From contig CANFKE010000010.1 of the NCBI GenBank assembly GCA_947447465.1, positions 1 through 64,000 of the forward strand: a stretch of DNA of 64,000 nt, written 5' to 3'. This document shows, piece by piece, positions 52,888-62,873 of this stretch (positions are counted from its first letter, which is position 1; every line of letters starts with the position of its first letter). Made by a program: the position numbers and the translations under genes. Source of the DNA: Chitinophagaceae bacterium. GTDB taxonomy: Bacteria; Bacteroidota; Bacteroidia; Chitinophagales; Chitinophagaceae. Under the pieces are notes generated by a model. The model was not told the DNA's origin. It did no database searches and saw only the letters and a program-made list of their open reading frames with translations.

Positions 52888-54202
52888 ACGCGGCTGGCGG
52901 TCTCTGACCGCCGTCATGGTCTGCATTTAAACCACACTCACCCACAAAAATAATTGCCCTCAAAAACAACTTTAAGTACAGCCGTACAACCCGTTGAACG
53001 TCCAAACTTTACAACAAGATGTACACATTTTTGTGAATATCTTTATTTGCCTGATCTGGAATACCACATTAATTTGCACCCGATTAGGCTAACCACTTGG
53101 TCGTTCTTTGACTTATGAACCCTTATTAAACTTCACCAGATCGACTGTCATGGTGAGCAGCAATCCTGAGGCTCTCGAAGGGCGTACCACGACAGCCACA
53201 CGGGACGTATTCGTTATGAGATAACCAATGTGTAAACCTATTTAGCGACAAGACACAGACAAAAAAGTGGAAGAAAAAGTAGCAGTATGTGGCAAAAAGT
53301 GGCAGAAAGTGGCAGTTTTCGGCAATTTGTTAAAACACCCTGAAACCTATACCCACAAAGCATTTCACCCAAAACACCCTTCACAAAATTGCCACTTTTA
53401 TTAAAAACTGCCACTTTTCTGAATCACACGAAATATCCACCGAATGTCACGGTGAGTCCCTCGAACCGCGACATTCGCACGGGACGTATTCGTTTTGAGA
53501 TAACCAATGTGTAAACCTATTTAGTGATGAGACAAACTGCCACTTTTCTGAATCGCACGAAATATCCACCCGTATGTCACGGTGAGGCCCTCGAACCGCG
53601 ACATTAGCACGGGACGTATTCGTTTTGAAATAACAAATATGTAAACCTATTTAGCGACAAGACACAGACAAAAAGTGGAAGAAAAAGTAGCAGTATGTGG
53701 CAAAAAGTGGCAGAAAGTGGCAGTTTTCGGCAATTTGTTAAAACACCCTGAAACCTATACCCACAAAGCATTTCACCCAAAACACCCCTCACAAAATTGC
53801 CACTTTTATTAAAAACTGCCACTTTTCTGAATCGCACAAAATATCCACCGAATGTCACGGTGAAGCCCTCGAACCGCGACATTCGCACGGGACGTATTCG
53901 TTTTGAAATAACAAATATGTAAACCTATTTAGCGACAAGCAACTGCCACTTTTCTTAACAAAAGTGGCAATAACTGGCAGAAAGTGGAAGGAAAGTAGCA
54001 GAAAGTGGCAATTTGTTAAAATGCCCGTAACCCTTACCCGGAAAGAGATACAGCCCCAAAGTGCCCAAAAAAACCACTCAATTCGTGAAAATCATCAAAA
54101 AGTGGAAGTTTTCACTCTTAGGTGGCACAAGTGAGTACCGACCTCTAGCTCCACCAATTTCCATCTGGCTCGTTCTATCCCATTGACCTGCAACATTTAA
54201 CT
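52888..54202. other. Non-coding region rich in hairpins and tandem repeats
   Basis: About 1.3 kb with no credible gene. It starts with the hairpin at 52896-52912, continues with a 9-bp stem around 53145-53195 (CTGTC.TGGT / ACCA.GACAG), and holds the tandem units at 53201-53887 plus a decayed tail to about 54,010. Short motifs AAAGTGGCA and TGCCACTTT recur many times in both orientations. Confidence 0.7.
53201..53950. repeat. Nested tandem repeats (279, 130 and 278 bp units)
   Basis: The anchor CGGGACGTATTCGTT occurs at 53201, 53480, 53610 and 53888. Units 1 and 3 are nearly identical full-length copies; unit 2 lacks the central AGTGGCA-rich part. Each boundary carries a REP-like stem-loop, for example CGAATGTC.GGT / ACC.GACATTCG at 53441-53477. 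Within the long units GTGGCAGAAAGTGGCAG lies opposite CTGCCACTTTT and can pair with it. Confidence 0.85.
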
Positions 54203-54233
54203 TTTACCATACCATCATAACCACCTACTTTTG
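54203..54233 (+). promoter_or_regulatory. Predicted promoter of the HAD phosphatase gene
   Basis: TTTA (54203-54206) and TACTTTTG (54226-54233) are exactly 19 nt apart. The -7 element ends 7 nt before the ATG, so transcription should begin at or next to the start codon. Confidence 0.65.
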
Positions 54234-54240
54234 CACCACA

Positions 54241-54894
54241 ATGATCACTACAGTTATATATGATATGGATGGCCTGTTATTAGATACAGAGCCACTTTGG
54301 GGAGAGAGCATGCTGCGCGTAGCAGGTAAGAACAACATTAATATTACCGGCAAACAGTTTAAAGAAACAACCGGGTTGCGCATATACGAGGTCACCGACC
54401 ACTGGGCCATTCATTACCCCTGGGTAGGGAAGAGTGCTAAAGAGGTTGCCGACGAGATACTCGAAGACATAATAGAGTCCTCTAAAAAGCATGGTATGGT
54501 GCTGAAGGGGGTAGAGCAGTCACTGCAACTATTAAGAAAGAACAATTATAAGATAGGCCTCGCATCATCGTCTGCCAAACGCATGATTGATGAGCTTATT
54601 GCCCATTTCGGTCTCACCCATTACTTCGACGAGATCACCTCTGCCGATGCAGTAGAACTAGGTAAACCTCATCCGGCAGTATTCCTGCATTGTGCACAAT
54701 TGCTGGGGTCTAAACCACATGAATGTCTGGTATTGGAAGATTCGGTAAATGGTATGATAGCAGGTAAGGCGGCCCGCATGAAAGTGGTAGTCGTACCTGA
54801 TGCTTTGCATTTCAATGATCCCCGCTTTGCTATAGCAGATGCCAAACTCAATAGTCTGGAAGAATTTGATCTGGACCTTGTTAGCCGTTTTTGA
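54241..54894 (+). CDS. hxpB: HAD-family sugar/hexitol phosphatase
   Basis: A 217-residue cytoplasmic HAD hydrolase of the beta-phosphoglucomutase-like subgroup. Motif I is YDMDGLLLDTEPLW with catalytic Asp8 and Asp10. LASSSAKRMIDEL supplies motif II Ser, and GKPHPAVF and VLEDSVNGMIAGKAARM supply motifs III and IV. The cap segment TTGLRIYEVTDHWAIHYPW fits HxpB (YniC)-type hexitol phosphatases. Substrate is inferred. The gene is alone and probably leaderless. Confidence 0.85.
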   Translation: MITTVIYDMDGLLLDTEPLWGESMLRVAGKNNINITGKQFKETTGLRIYEVTDHWAIHYPWVGKSAKEVADEILEDIIESSKKHGMVLKGVEQSLQLLRKNNYKIGLASSSAKRMIDELIAHFGLTHYFDEITSADAVELGKPHPAVFLHCAQLLGSKPHECLVLEDSVNGMIAGKAARMKVVVVPDALHFNDPRFAIADAKLNSLEEFDLDLVSRF

Positions 54895-55113
54895 TAGTGA
54901 TCAGTAATGTACATATAATACCAAATAGACATTGAATTTAGGCATTATAACATTTCATTGCGCCGTTAGGTGCAAAAGCTTTGTAGCCTTTATTACCTAC
55001 CTATTCTACAGCGCCCCATAGGGCCGCAACAATCGTAGATGTGCCTGTTTTTAATGTTTGATCGGTATAACTTGTAGAGACGCATAATGGCGTCTCTACA
55101 TATTTACAGTCAA
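54895..55113. repeat. Intergenic hairpin elements
   Basis: The convergent gap holds TTGCGCC-gtta-GGTGCAA near 54958, a GCGCCCCATAGGGCCGC near-palindrome near 55011 and a 12-bp hairpin TGTAGAGACGC / GCGTCTCTACA at 55073-55100. The last may terminate one or both flanking genes, although no T run follows. The structured, unrelated sequences resemble dispersed intergenic repeats. Confidence 0.5.
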
Positions 55114-58100
55114 TTATCTCAGTAATGTCAGATTCCCCTGGTGGTGTTCTTTCTGCCCATCTTTGAAAGTGGCATCTATAGAATATACGAATACGCCCTC
55201 TGGCTGAGGCTCATTGTTGTACTTACCATCCCATCCACGACCATCAACACTTGTTGTTTCGAATATCAGATTTCCCCATCGGTTGTAAATGGCCATCCTG
55301 AATTGCGTCAATCCTCTTGATAGCCATTCGCGTGGCAGGAAGTAATCATTGATACCATCACCATTAGGCGTGAATACATTCGGAATATTCAGGTAACAGT
55401 CATTGGCAACGACCACTTCATCCGATGATTCACAACCTCCAATGTTCACTGTAGCAGTGTAATTGCCGGGCTCAGCTATAGATATTTGTGGTGTGGTCTC
55501 GCCCGTATTCCATACCCAACGGGCATTAGGATTTGTGCCATTGCGGTAGTCATAAAGTACTACCGGTGCTGATGCTCCTATACAGATAGATGTATCCGGT
55601 CCAAGGTCTATCAGCGGGTAAGGTATCACATTGATTTTGATACTTGCGCTAGTGTCTGGGCAGGCTCTGTACAGTGCTTTGATAGTAACGGTGAATGTTC
55701 CCGCATTCTCATAAGAGTGTGTAACTGGGTTCACATCTCTGATACTATCCGTATTACTGAATGTCCACAATACACCTGTATTGCCCTGTGCATCATACTG
55801 TCCTACAAATGTAATTGCGCCACCTTTACACAACACACTATCACTCGATGCCAATCCAACACCACTTATAGGATCGACCTGCAATACTTTGGTAGCCGTA
55901 TCGAAACATGGTACGAAATTGGAAACCGCAAGGACAACATTGTAAGTACCCGGTGTGTTGTAGGTATGTACATTGTTCATAGCAGGTGAGGTGGTCCCGT
56001 CTCCGAATACCCAATTATAGGTCAGTAATGTACCTGCTGATGTGTTGGTGAACGTTACAGGTTTGCCAATACACAAGAAGCTGTCAGGGCTGGCAGTAAA
56101 GCCTGCATTGACCAGATTGTCCAAATTAATAGTATGTGTAACGCTGTCAAAACACCTTGTATTGGTGATCACCAGTTTTACGTCATATACCCCCGGTGCA
56201 GTGTACACATGCGTAGGGTTGGTAGCAGTGCTGGTGGTGCCATCTCCCCAATACCAGGTATAGGTAAGATCTGATGCCGGCCACGAAGTGTTGGTACATA
56301 CTATGGTATCACCCGCACAATTTTTGGTCAAAACATAGGTGTATCCCGGTATGATAGGTGGTGCATCAAGTGTATCAGGTCCAAAAGTGTTAGATACGCA
56401 AGCCGCAGTAGTGTAAGCGATGATGTTGGAGTAGATACCTTCACACAGATTAGGTATGACTATAGTACTGTCTGATCCTACATTTACACTGATGATCGGT
56501 TGCGGAACGCCATTCAATGAATATTTAATGGTATCCGTTTGCGATGGGTGCAATCCATAAAGTGTTATCGTTCCGTCGCAGAAACCACATTTGGTCGGGT
56601 TGGTATATTTGACATTACGTAAAGTAAACGGAGGGTTTACCAAAGTAAATGGCCCTACAGCAGTGGTAGCGCAGGTGCTGAAAACTGCTATTATATTGCT
56701 ATAAACTCCCTGATCCAAACCTGTCAGCACTACCTTGCCTGTTGCAGATACTACCAATACAATAGGTGGTTGCGGAACGCCGTTGAGTGAATACTTAATA
56801 GTATCCGCATCTCCGGGGTATAAATTACTGATGGTTATTGTTCCGTCGTGTGCGGCACAATAGGTAGGGGAGGTAAATGTAGCCGTTGGTACCAATAGCG
56901 GCGGATTGGTCAATGTTATCGGGCCTAGCGGGCTGGTCACACAATTGGCATACGTAGCAGTGATATTGGTATATACGCCTGCTCCCAGTCCGGTAATCGT
57001 TACAGTTCCGGTTGCGGATACAACGAACGTTTGGAAAGGCTGTAAAATACCATTCTTATAAAATTTGATGGTATCCAGATCTCCCGGGTGCAGGTTGCTG
57101 ATCGTTATTGACCCATCAAAATGGCCACAGTAACTAGGATTGGTAAATGTAGCCGATGTCGCTAGAATTGGCGGATTGACCAATGTATATGGTCCGATAG
57201 GGGAGGTAGCACATGGTCCGTATGTCGTAGTAATATTGGTATATACACCTGCTCCAAGTCCGGTCAAAGTAACAGATCCTGCGGCAGAGACTGTGATCAC
57301 AATGTATGGCTGCAATACACCGTTGAAATAATATCTGATGGTATCCGCATCGCCCGGGTGAAGTCCGCTAATATTGATACTACCGTCGTTGTGACCACAA
57401 TAGCTGGGGTTTACTATGGTAGCAGTGGGCACCGGAATTGGCGGATTGACTAATGTTACAGGGCCAATAGCTGGGGTGACACAAGGACCAAAGGTGGCAG
57501 TGATATTAGTGTAAACTCCCGCTCCCAGATTAGGTATCACTATACTGCCTGAAGCATTTACTGTTACAATAAGAACCGGTTGCAATACACCGTTCAGATA
57601 ATACCTGATAGTATCCGCATCTCCCGCGTGAAGATTGCTTACTGTAATACTACCATCGTAATGGCCACAATAGCTTGGATTGGTAAATGTGAACGTAGGT
57701 GTAGGTATAGGTGGTGTTACCAACGTAACAGGACCAACCGGGCTTGAAGCACAGATACCATAGGTAGCTGTTATATTACTGTAAGTGCCGGCATACAGGT
57801 TGACGATCGAAACATTGCTATCTGCCGGAACCGTGAATACCTGTGATGGCTGAGGCACACCGTTAAAGCTGAATTTGATCGTGTCAATATATCCGGGATG
57901 CAGATGATGGATCGTAATTGAACCATCATTATGACCACAATAGGTAGGGTTAGTGAATGTAACTGAAATAGGAGGTACGGCAGGATTGACCAGCGTAAAT
58001 GGTCCTATTGCAGGAGATACACAATTACCATATGAGATAGTGATGTTGCTGTAAACACCGGCAAGTAAACCTGTTAATGTTACTGTTCCAGCAGCTGTAG

Positions 58101-59775
58101 CGGTTCTTGTAATTGCAGGTTGAAGTACACCATTAAGGGTATAACTGATACCAATAGTTGCACTGGCCGTAATGCCCGATAAAGTGATCGTTCCATCAGA
58201 CAATCCGCAATAAGTAGGGTTGGTGAAAGTTCCGGTTATTGAAGGAGCAGGCGGTGCGTCTATATTTAATATTATAGAACTCATACAGCCATTGGCGCCT
58301 GCGTTCTTGACTGTAATAGTATAAGTATTGGGCGCCAGGCTATCAGTAAGTCCACCGAACAATCCCGGGAATGTCTGGAATGTATCAGCAGGTGGCCTTG
58401 AAACATATACGGTCCATGGAGAACCTAATCCACTTGGAGTGATAGATACAAAAGCTTTTCTGAGGCAGGTTGCCGGAGATATTATTGTTGCACTGACACT
58501 CGGAGCAGGTAATATTGTAATGGTATATGCCAATGTTTGTGTACTCGATAACGGGCAATTGTTATCCGAATAGGTCACATAAAAGATATAAGATCCCGGA
58601 GCAATTGCAGTTGAAGTCCATGATATTGTGACTTGTGGTGCAGGTGTACCATTACCGATCACATTGTAGATCATACCCGAGGGTAGTCCCGAAGCTGTAA
58701 CAGTAATATTGTTCAGTGGATTAGCTTCGGTAGGAAAGATATCAAGAGAGAATGGACCTGTATTCTGACAAACATGGAAGTGTGTAGAATCATCTATTAC
58801 ACCATTAGTAGCATTGGTAAAGGCTCCCGTCGGCCCTGTATTAGTGCAGGTAAGTACTAAAAAGGTCATTTCTCTCTGGCTCGATCCTACAAATACACCG
58901 TTTCGGTATTCTCTCACATTATAGACTACCAAAGAACGCTGAAGTGCATTGGGGAAAAAGGAGATCTGGCCGGTATGAGAATCAAATGAAAAGGAACTGG
59001 CTGCCAGTGGCGCTGTGGCAGTATAAGGAGCAATATAGGTTGGTGCTCCGGTACTGGCACATTGTGCAGGGTTAGAACCCGGGCCGGTTGGTGGTGGTCC
59101 ACCTTTTCCCGGCACTAATGCAAATGACAAACTATCGCCATCACTATCAACAGCACCGGGATTATAGTTGTCACTATTATTCAGACAAAAGAAAGGTGTA
59201 GGTACTACAGTAAGTAATGGACTGGAGTTGTGAGTAACTGTATTATTGAGTGTATCTACCAATTCAATGACCGTACCTGAATTGATATTAGTGATGGCAC
59301 TTGCACGACCTGCAGCGGCAATACTTCCACCACCCATATATCCATAATATACAAACCGCCATACACTTGATGTGTGTGGTACTGTGTAAGTACCTGTATA
59401 GGTGAATTTTTTAATTCCCGGTATGGTAAATGATGTATTGGTACACTGGGTATTATTGATATCGGCCAGACAAACCGGAGTAATCTCCACTCCGGCAGTT
59501 GGTGGCTGAATGGTCAGGTTGATTGATGATACTGACGTATTCCCATCAAATATGCAAACTTTAGGTGATGCTATCGGAAGGCTGGAAAATGGGGAAGATG
59601 AGGCTGGACCGCAATCGCCATATGCTACCAATGTTATTTTGTAGGTGTTACCGCTTACCCATGTATAGGAAAAGTCCATTCCTACAAGGTGAGATGCGAA
59701 AACATTGCTGCTGATACATATCAATATCAATGCAAAAAACACATACCGTAAATAGCAAAATAGCTTGCGATGCAT
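55114..59775 (-). CDS. Giant T9SS adhesin with seven 90-residue repeats, PKD domains and type B sorting domain
   Basis: A 1553-residue exported protein. A signal peptide (about 1-28) leads to an N-terminal region of about 450 residues, followed by seven tandem repeats of about 90 residues (about 510-1140). Their consensus is TFTNPSYCGHNDGSITISNLHPGDADTIRY, GVLQP and AGVYTNITATYG.C, with two Cys per repeat. Three PKD-like domains follow (WYWGDG, WVFGDG, VLWTFSN) and then an Ig-like domain. The end, NIPNVFTPNGDGINDYF through YNRWGN to GNLTLLR, is a type B (CHU_C) sorting domain. It should be exported by T9SS and anchored at the cell surface. No ligand is predicted. Confidence 0.92.
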   Translation of the reverse strand: MHRKLFCYLRYVFFALILICISSNVFASHLVGMDFSYTWVSGNTYKITLVAYGDCGPASSSPFSSLPIASPKVCIFDGNTSVSSINLTIQPPTAGVEITPVCLADINNTQCTNTSFTIPGIKKFTYTGTYTVPHTSSVWRFVYYGYMGGGSIAAAGRASAITNINSGTVIELVDTLNNTVTHNSSPLLTVVPTPFFCLNNSDNYNPGAVDSDGDSLSFALVPGKGGPPPTGPGSNPAQCASTGAPTYIAPYTATAPLAASSFSFDSHTGQISFFPNALQRSLVVYNVREYRNGVFVGSSQREMTFLVLTCTNTGPTGAFTNATNGVIDDSTHFHVCQNTGPFSLDIFPTEANPLNNITVTASGLPSGMIYNVIGNGTPAPQVTISWTSTAIAPGSYIFYVTYSDNNCPLSSTQTLAYTITILPAPSVSATIISPATCLRKAFVSITPSGLGSPWTVYVSRPPADTFQTFPGLFGGLTDSLAPNTYTITVKNAGANGCMSSIILNIDAPPAPSITGTFTNPTYCGLSDGTITLSGITASATIGISYTLNGVLQPAITRTATAAGTVTLTGLLAGVYSNITISYGNCVSPAIGPFTLVNPAVPPISVTFTNPTYCGHNDGSITIHHLHPGYIDTIKFSFNGVPQPSQVFTVPADSNVSIVNLYAGTYSNITATYGICASSPVGPVTLVTPPIPTPTFTFTNPSYCGHYDGSITVSNLHAGDADTIRYYLNGVLQPVLIVTVNASGSIVIPNLGAGVYTNITATFGPCVTPAIGPVTLVNPPIPVPTATIVNPSYCGHNDGSINISGLHPGDADTIRYYFNGVLQPYIVITVSAAGSVTLTGLGAGVYTNITTTYGPCATSPIGPYTLVNPPILATSATFTNPSYCGHFDGSITISNLHPGDLDTIKFYKNGILQPFQTFVVSATGTVTITGLGAGVYTNITATYANCVTSPLGPITLTNPPLLVPTATFTSPTYCAAHDGTITISNLYPGDADTIKYSLNGVPQPPIVLVVSATGKVVLTGLDQGVYSNIIAVFSTCATTAVGPFTLVNPPFTLRNVKYTNPTKCGFCDGTITLYGLHPSQTDTIKYSLNGVPQPIISVNVGSDSTIVIPNLCEGIYSNIIAYTTAACVSNTFGPDTLDAPPIIPGYTYVLTKNCAGDTIVCTNTSWPASDLTYTWYWGDGTTSTATNPTHVYTAPGVYDVKLVITNTRCFDSVTHTINLDNLVNAGFTASPDSFLCIGKPVTFTNTSAGTLLTYNWVFGDGTTSPAMNNVHTYNTPGTYNVVLAVSNFVPCFDTATKVLQVDPISGVGLASSDSVLCKGGAITFVGQYDAQGNTGVLWTFSNTDSIRDVNPVTHSYENAGTFTVTIKALYRACPDTSASIKINVIPYPLIDLGPDTSICIGASAPVVLYDYRNGTNPNARWVWNTGETTPQISIAEPGNYTATVNIGGCESSDEVVVANDCYLNIPNVFTPNGDGINDYFLPREWLSRGLTQFRMAIYNRWGNLIFETTSVDGRGWDGKYNNEPQPEGVFVYSIDATFKDGQKEHHQGNLTLLR

Positions 59776-59906
59776 AGAGGAGTGTTATAACAGGGTAGTC
59801 AATGTTCTACTTTTACTATAATCAGAATGTAAATATATATTAACTACATGAATAAAGCCGTGGTTGAACGTCATTTAGTGGTAAAATATCTTTATTATTT
59901 GACCAT

Positions 59907-60413
59907 TTATGCTAAAATGAACTCATTTATATGCTCAAATGCATAATCGAGCATCTTTTTTTCAGTTGCCAGGTTCAGATCCGCATAGCGCTGGTCTATG
60001 ATCTCAAATTCTTTAAATTCTTCATACAAGCGTGCAAATTCTTCAACGGTAGTTGTTCTGCCCAGCTGTTCCATATTGAGTACATATACTTTTAATACAT
60101 CATCTAGTACGATGGCCATTTCAAAAGCGCCGACCATATTCAGTTGTTCTATGAGTGAAGGTAAAAGCCCTACATATCCGTTTTGTATCAACTGTATGAA
60201 GCCTCCTTGACCCACTTGTGTACGCAAATAATCATAACCGAGCAGCAATTGTTGGCCACGTGAAAGGTCGTCCATAAAATCGAAAGTCTGACGTTTATAG
60301 AGTTCTTCATGCAGTGGTTCTACCAGCATTTCATATACTTCATCATACATCGCATTTTTATATGCGACATTTATTTTGTCCTTATCTACAGCAGGTAGAA
60401 AATTGCTAACCAT
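59907..60413 (-). CDS. DUF4375 (DMP19-like) protein
   Basis: A 168-residue cytoplasmic, all-helical protein. The segment VGQGGFIQLIQNGYVGLLPSLIEQLNMVGA at about 67-96 fits the DUF4375 core. In DMP19 this fold mimics DNA and binds proteins, but other members have unknown roles. Acidic residues are frequent (EEFARLYEEFKEFEIID). It is transcribed divergently from the YeiH-type gene, with only 18 nt between the start codons. Confidence 0.78.
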   Translation of the reverse strand: MVSNFLPAVDKDKINVAYKNAMYDEVYEMLVEPLHEELYKRQTFDFMDDLSRGQQLLLGYDYLRTQVGQGGFIQLIQNGYVGLLPSLIEQLNMVGAFEMAIVLDDVLKVYVLNMEQLGRTTTVEEFARLYEEFKEFEIIDQRYADLNLATEKKMLDYAFEHINEFILA

Positions 60414-60418
60414 AATAT

Positions 60419-60426
60419 TATCTTTG
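60419..60426 (+). promoter_or_regulatory. Predicted -7 element of the YeiH-type gene
   Basis: TATCTTTG matches TAnnTTTG and ends 5 nt before the ATG at 60432. It lies in the 18-nt gap between two divergent start codons, so the transcript should be essentially leaderless. No good -33 is visible. Confidence 0.5.
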
Positions 60427-60431
60427 CGCCG

Positions 60432-61478
60432 ATGAAAAATACATTAATTGCAATACCTGACCAATACAGAAAGGTAATTTTTATCATTTTATTGGCATTA
60501 TGTGTTGTACTGCCATTGGATGCAGTACCAGGAATGCCGGTATATGTTAGTGCGCCTATTGCTCTTTTGTTGGGTCTGATGGTGGCTATTATTATTGGTC
60601 ATCCTTACATCAAGCAGAATAAAAAGGCAACTACCACCTTATTACAGATATCTGTTGTATTGCTTGGTTTTCATCTTGATCTGGAACATGCCATGAAAGC
60701 CGGCAGCAAAGGTTTTGTATTTACTATCTCTACTATCATCCTTACTTTGATAGTCGGGTATTTTTTGGGTAAATGGTTGAAGATCGATAAAAAGACATCA
60801 TTCCTTATATCAAACGGTACAGCCATTTGTGGTGGTAGTGCTATTGCTGCAGTAGCTCCCATTGTAGAAGCTAACGATCAGGAGATCAGCGTTTCACTGG
60901 GTACAGTATTTATTCTCAACTCTATCGCTTTATTGATATTTCCTTCTATCGGCCATTATCTCAATATGTCGGCCGAGCAGTTTGGAACCTGGTGTGCTAT
61001 TGCCATTCACGATACCAGCTCTGTAGTAGGTGCTGCAAGCAATTATAAAGATACATTGGGCAATGAGGCGCTGACCATAGCCACCACCATAAAGCTGGAG
61101 CGTGCATTGTGGATCATTCCTATTGCACTCATCACAGCCTATTTTCAGAAGAATACAGGTAAAAAGCTAAAGCTGCCTTACTTTATTTTTTACTTTATCA
61201 TAGCTATCGTAGTATCTACCTATTTACCTGTTTATGTTCCCGCGCTGAACACCAAGATAGACCTTCACGGACCATTTGCAGCTCATTCTGAGACCTTCTT
61301 CAATTATCTCTATCTGATAGGTAAGAAAGGATTGGTTGTGACCCTGTTCCTTATCGGTTCTGGTTTGTCGCTCACTACTATTCGTCAGGTAGGGTTCAAA
61401 CCTATCCTCCAGGGCGTATTGTTATGGATATTAATAGGCAGTGTATCTCTATTTGTTATCACGCATACACTTAGCTGA
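60432..61478 (+). CDS. YeiH-family putative sulfate exporter
   Basis: A 348-residue inner-membrane protein with about ten hydrophobic segments, of the PF03601 family. ISNGTAICGGSAIAAVAPIVEANDQEISVSLGTVF at about 125-160 is the family signature, and the second half has AIHDTSSVVGAA and TIKLERALWI. These proteins are annotated as putative sulfate exporters, with little direct proof. It is divergently transcribed from DUF4375 and convergent with DUF2252, so it is not in an operon. Confidence 0.9.
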   Translation: MKNTLIAIPDQYRKVIFIILLALCVVLPLDAVPGMPVYVSAPIALLLGLMVAIIIGHPYIKQNKKATTTLLQISVVLLGFHLDLEHAMKAGSKGFVFTISTIILTLIVGYFLGKWLKIDKKTSFLISNGTAICGGSAIAAVAPIVEANDQEISVSLGTVFILNSIALLIFPSIGHYLNMSAEQFGTWCAIAIHDTSSVVGAASNYKDTLGNEALTIATTIKLERALWIIPIALITAYFQKNTGKKLKLPYFIFYFIIAIVVSTYLPVYVPALNTKIDLHGPFAAHSETFFNYLYLIGKKGLVVTLFLIGSGLSLTTIRQVGFKPILQGVLLWILIGSVSLFVITHTLS

Positions 61479-61498
61479 TACCAGAACTTCTGTTTCAA

Positions 61499-62695
61499 TT
61501 ATTTACCCGGGTGTCGCTCGCTCTGTTTCTCGCAAAACATCTTGTAATATTTCTGGTTCTTTATGGCCATCATGCCGCTCAGGTCGAGTATGTCTCGTTG
61601 CCATTGCTGTTTGTCTGCAAACTTTACCAGATCGTCGGTAGAAGATGCAGTGTAATTACCGCTGCTTCTTAAATGGGCATAGGCAATAAGTGTGGCCATT
61701 TCTTTGGCTACTTCTATCAGTCTGTTGAAATCCTGATCAAAATAATCCAGAGACATCCTATCCGATGATGGCTGTAATTCTTTTACAACATACCACTTGT
61801 CGGCCATTTTATGCGGAACAATAAATGCCGGTGGAGCGAATTGCATTAGTCCGCCAACCGTTATGATCCGTTCCGCCTCGTTTTTAAACTTTGGTTGTTT
61901 TATCGTTGTTGTGTCAAAGTAGCAAGATCGTCTTGTTTCTTTAACATCTATCAGATATTGTTTGCCTTTTGTTTTGGAGAAGAACAACATACAGTATCTG
62001 TTTTGCCCCAAACTGCCGGTGCCTGCTATGCGTATGGCTGCATCTTCAAACACCATGTGGCTATACTTCTGGTTCTTGGTCAGCAGGGGAGTGATACTGT
62101 CGAACAATGCTATTTTCCTGTCTTTATCCATTGGCAGATAGCGCTTGCCATCAGTCTTTAATTTCAGCACTCCTTTTTCTTTGACCGTTCTTTTAGCAAT
62201 AAACGCATCTCTGTTCAGGCTGCTCATTTGCCCGAAGTACTTTTTGAATTCGCCATAAGCTACTTCCGATTCCAGCATCATTGCCTTCCTTCTAGAGATG
62301 GCTGCTGTGTATCGATCCAGAATGTCGTGTATGGCTTTATGCACTTTTACATGTGCAACATTCATTTGCGTGGCGGCCACTATAATGCTGGTAATGAATC
62401 GGGTGAGCTCTGTTTCAGGGCTGCCCAGATATGCTTCATCAAAGTCATTGATGTCGAAATATACCTGCCGGTTGTCTCCCTTATAAGAACCGAAATTCTC
62501 GAAGTGCGCATCACCGCAAGTCCATGTTCTTATCTTTTGTTTGGGCTTGTAGAGTTTTGAAAGATCCTCAGCAAACAAATGGCAGGTACCTCTGTAAAAA
62601 CGAAAAGGGCTTTCCTGCAATGCCTTCCATTTTATCTGGTGCAACTGCTCGGGAATCCCCATGTTATATCTGTCTAACCGTTTGATCAGAGACAT
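61499..62695 (-). CDS. DUF2252 family protein
   Basis: A 398-residue cytoplasmic protein. The DUF2252 hallmarks include FRGTCHLFAEDL near residue 34, WTCGDAHFENFGSYKGDNRQVYFDINDFDEA at about 58-88 and VGGLMQFAPPAFIVPHKMADKWYVVKELQPS later. These resemble the catalytic-loop and metal-binding segments of aminoglycoside phosphotransferase-like kinases, so a kinase fold is likely. The substrate is unknown. It has no adjacent partner, and an OMP pseudogene lies further upstream on the same strand. Confidence 0.85.
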   Translation of the reverse strand: MSLIKRLDRYNMGIPEQLHQIKWKALQESPFRFYRGTCHLFAEDLSKLYKPKQKIRTWTCGDAHFENFGSYKGDNRQVYFDINDFDEAYLGSPETELTRFITSIIVAATQMNVAHVKVHKAIHDILDRYTAAISRRKAMMLESEVAYGEFKKYFGQMSSLNRDAFIAKRTVKEKGVLKLKTDGKRYLPMDKDRKIALFDSITPLLTKNQKYSHMVFEDAAIRIAGTGSLGQNRYCMLFFSKTKGKQYLIDVKETRRSCYFDTTTIKQPKFKNEAERIITVGGLMQFAPPAFIVPHKMADKWYVVKELQPSSDRMSLDYFDQDFNRLIEVAKEMATLIAYAHLRSSGNYTASSTDDLVKFADKQQWQRDILDLSGMMAIKNQKYYKMFCEKQSERHPGK

Positions 62696-62873
62696 GTTTA
62701 CGATCTTGTTTTAGCTTATAGTGGTCTGGTATCTGACAATCAGTAGATTAGATACGAATACCGAGAATCAGGCTATGAAGATACTCACTTTTACGACCTC
62801 CTCATATTAGTAGTGTTATTTTTCGATTAAATAAGGTGATCATACTTGTTATACTCAGTACATAGCTATTGTT

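Noticed and set aside
53604..53888. A 94-codon leftward gene in the tandem repeats
   Set aside because: It lies entirely within non-coding repeat units, is broken in the corresponding part of the first unit and has no upstream signal.
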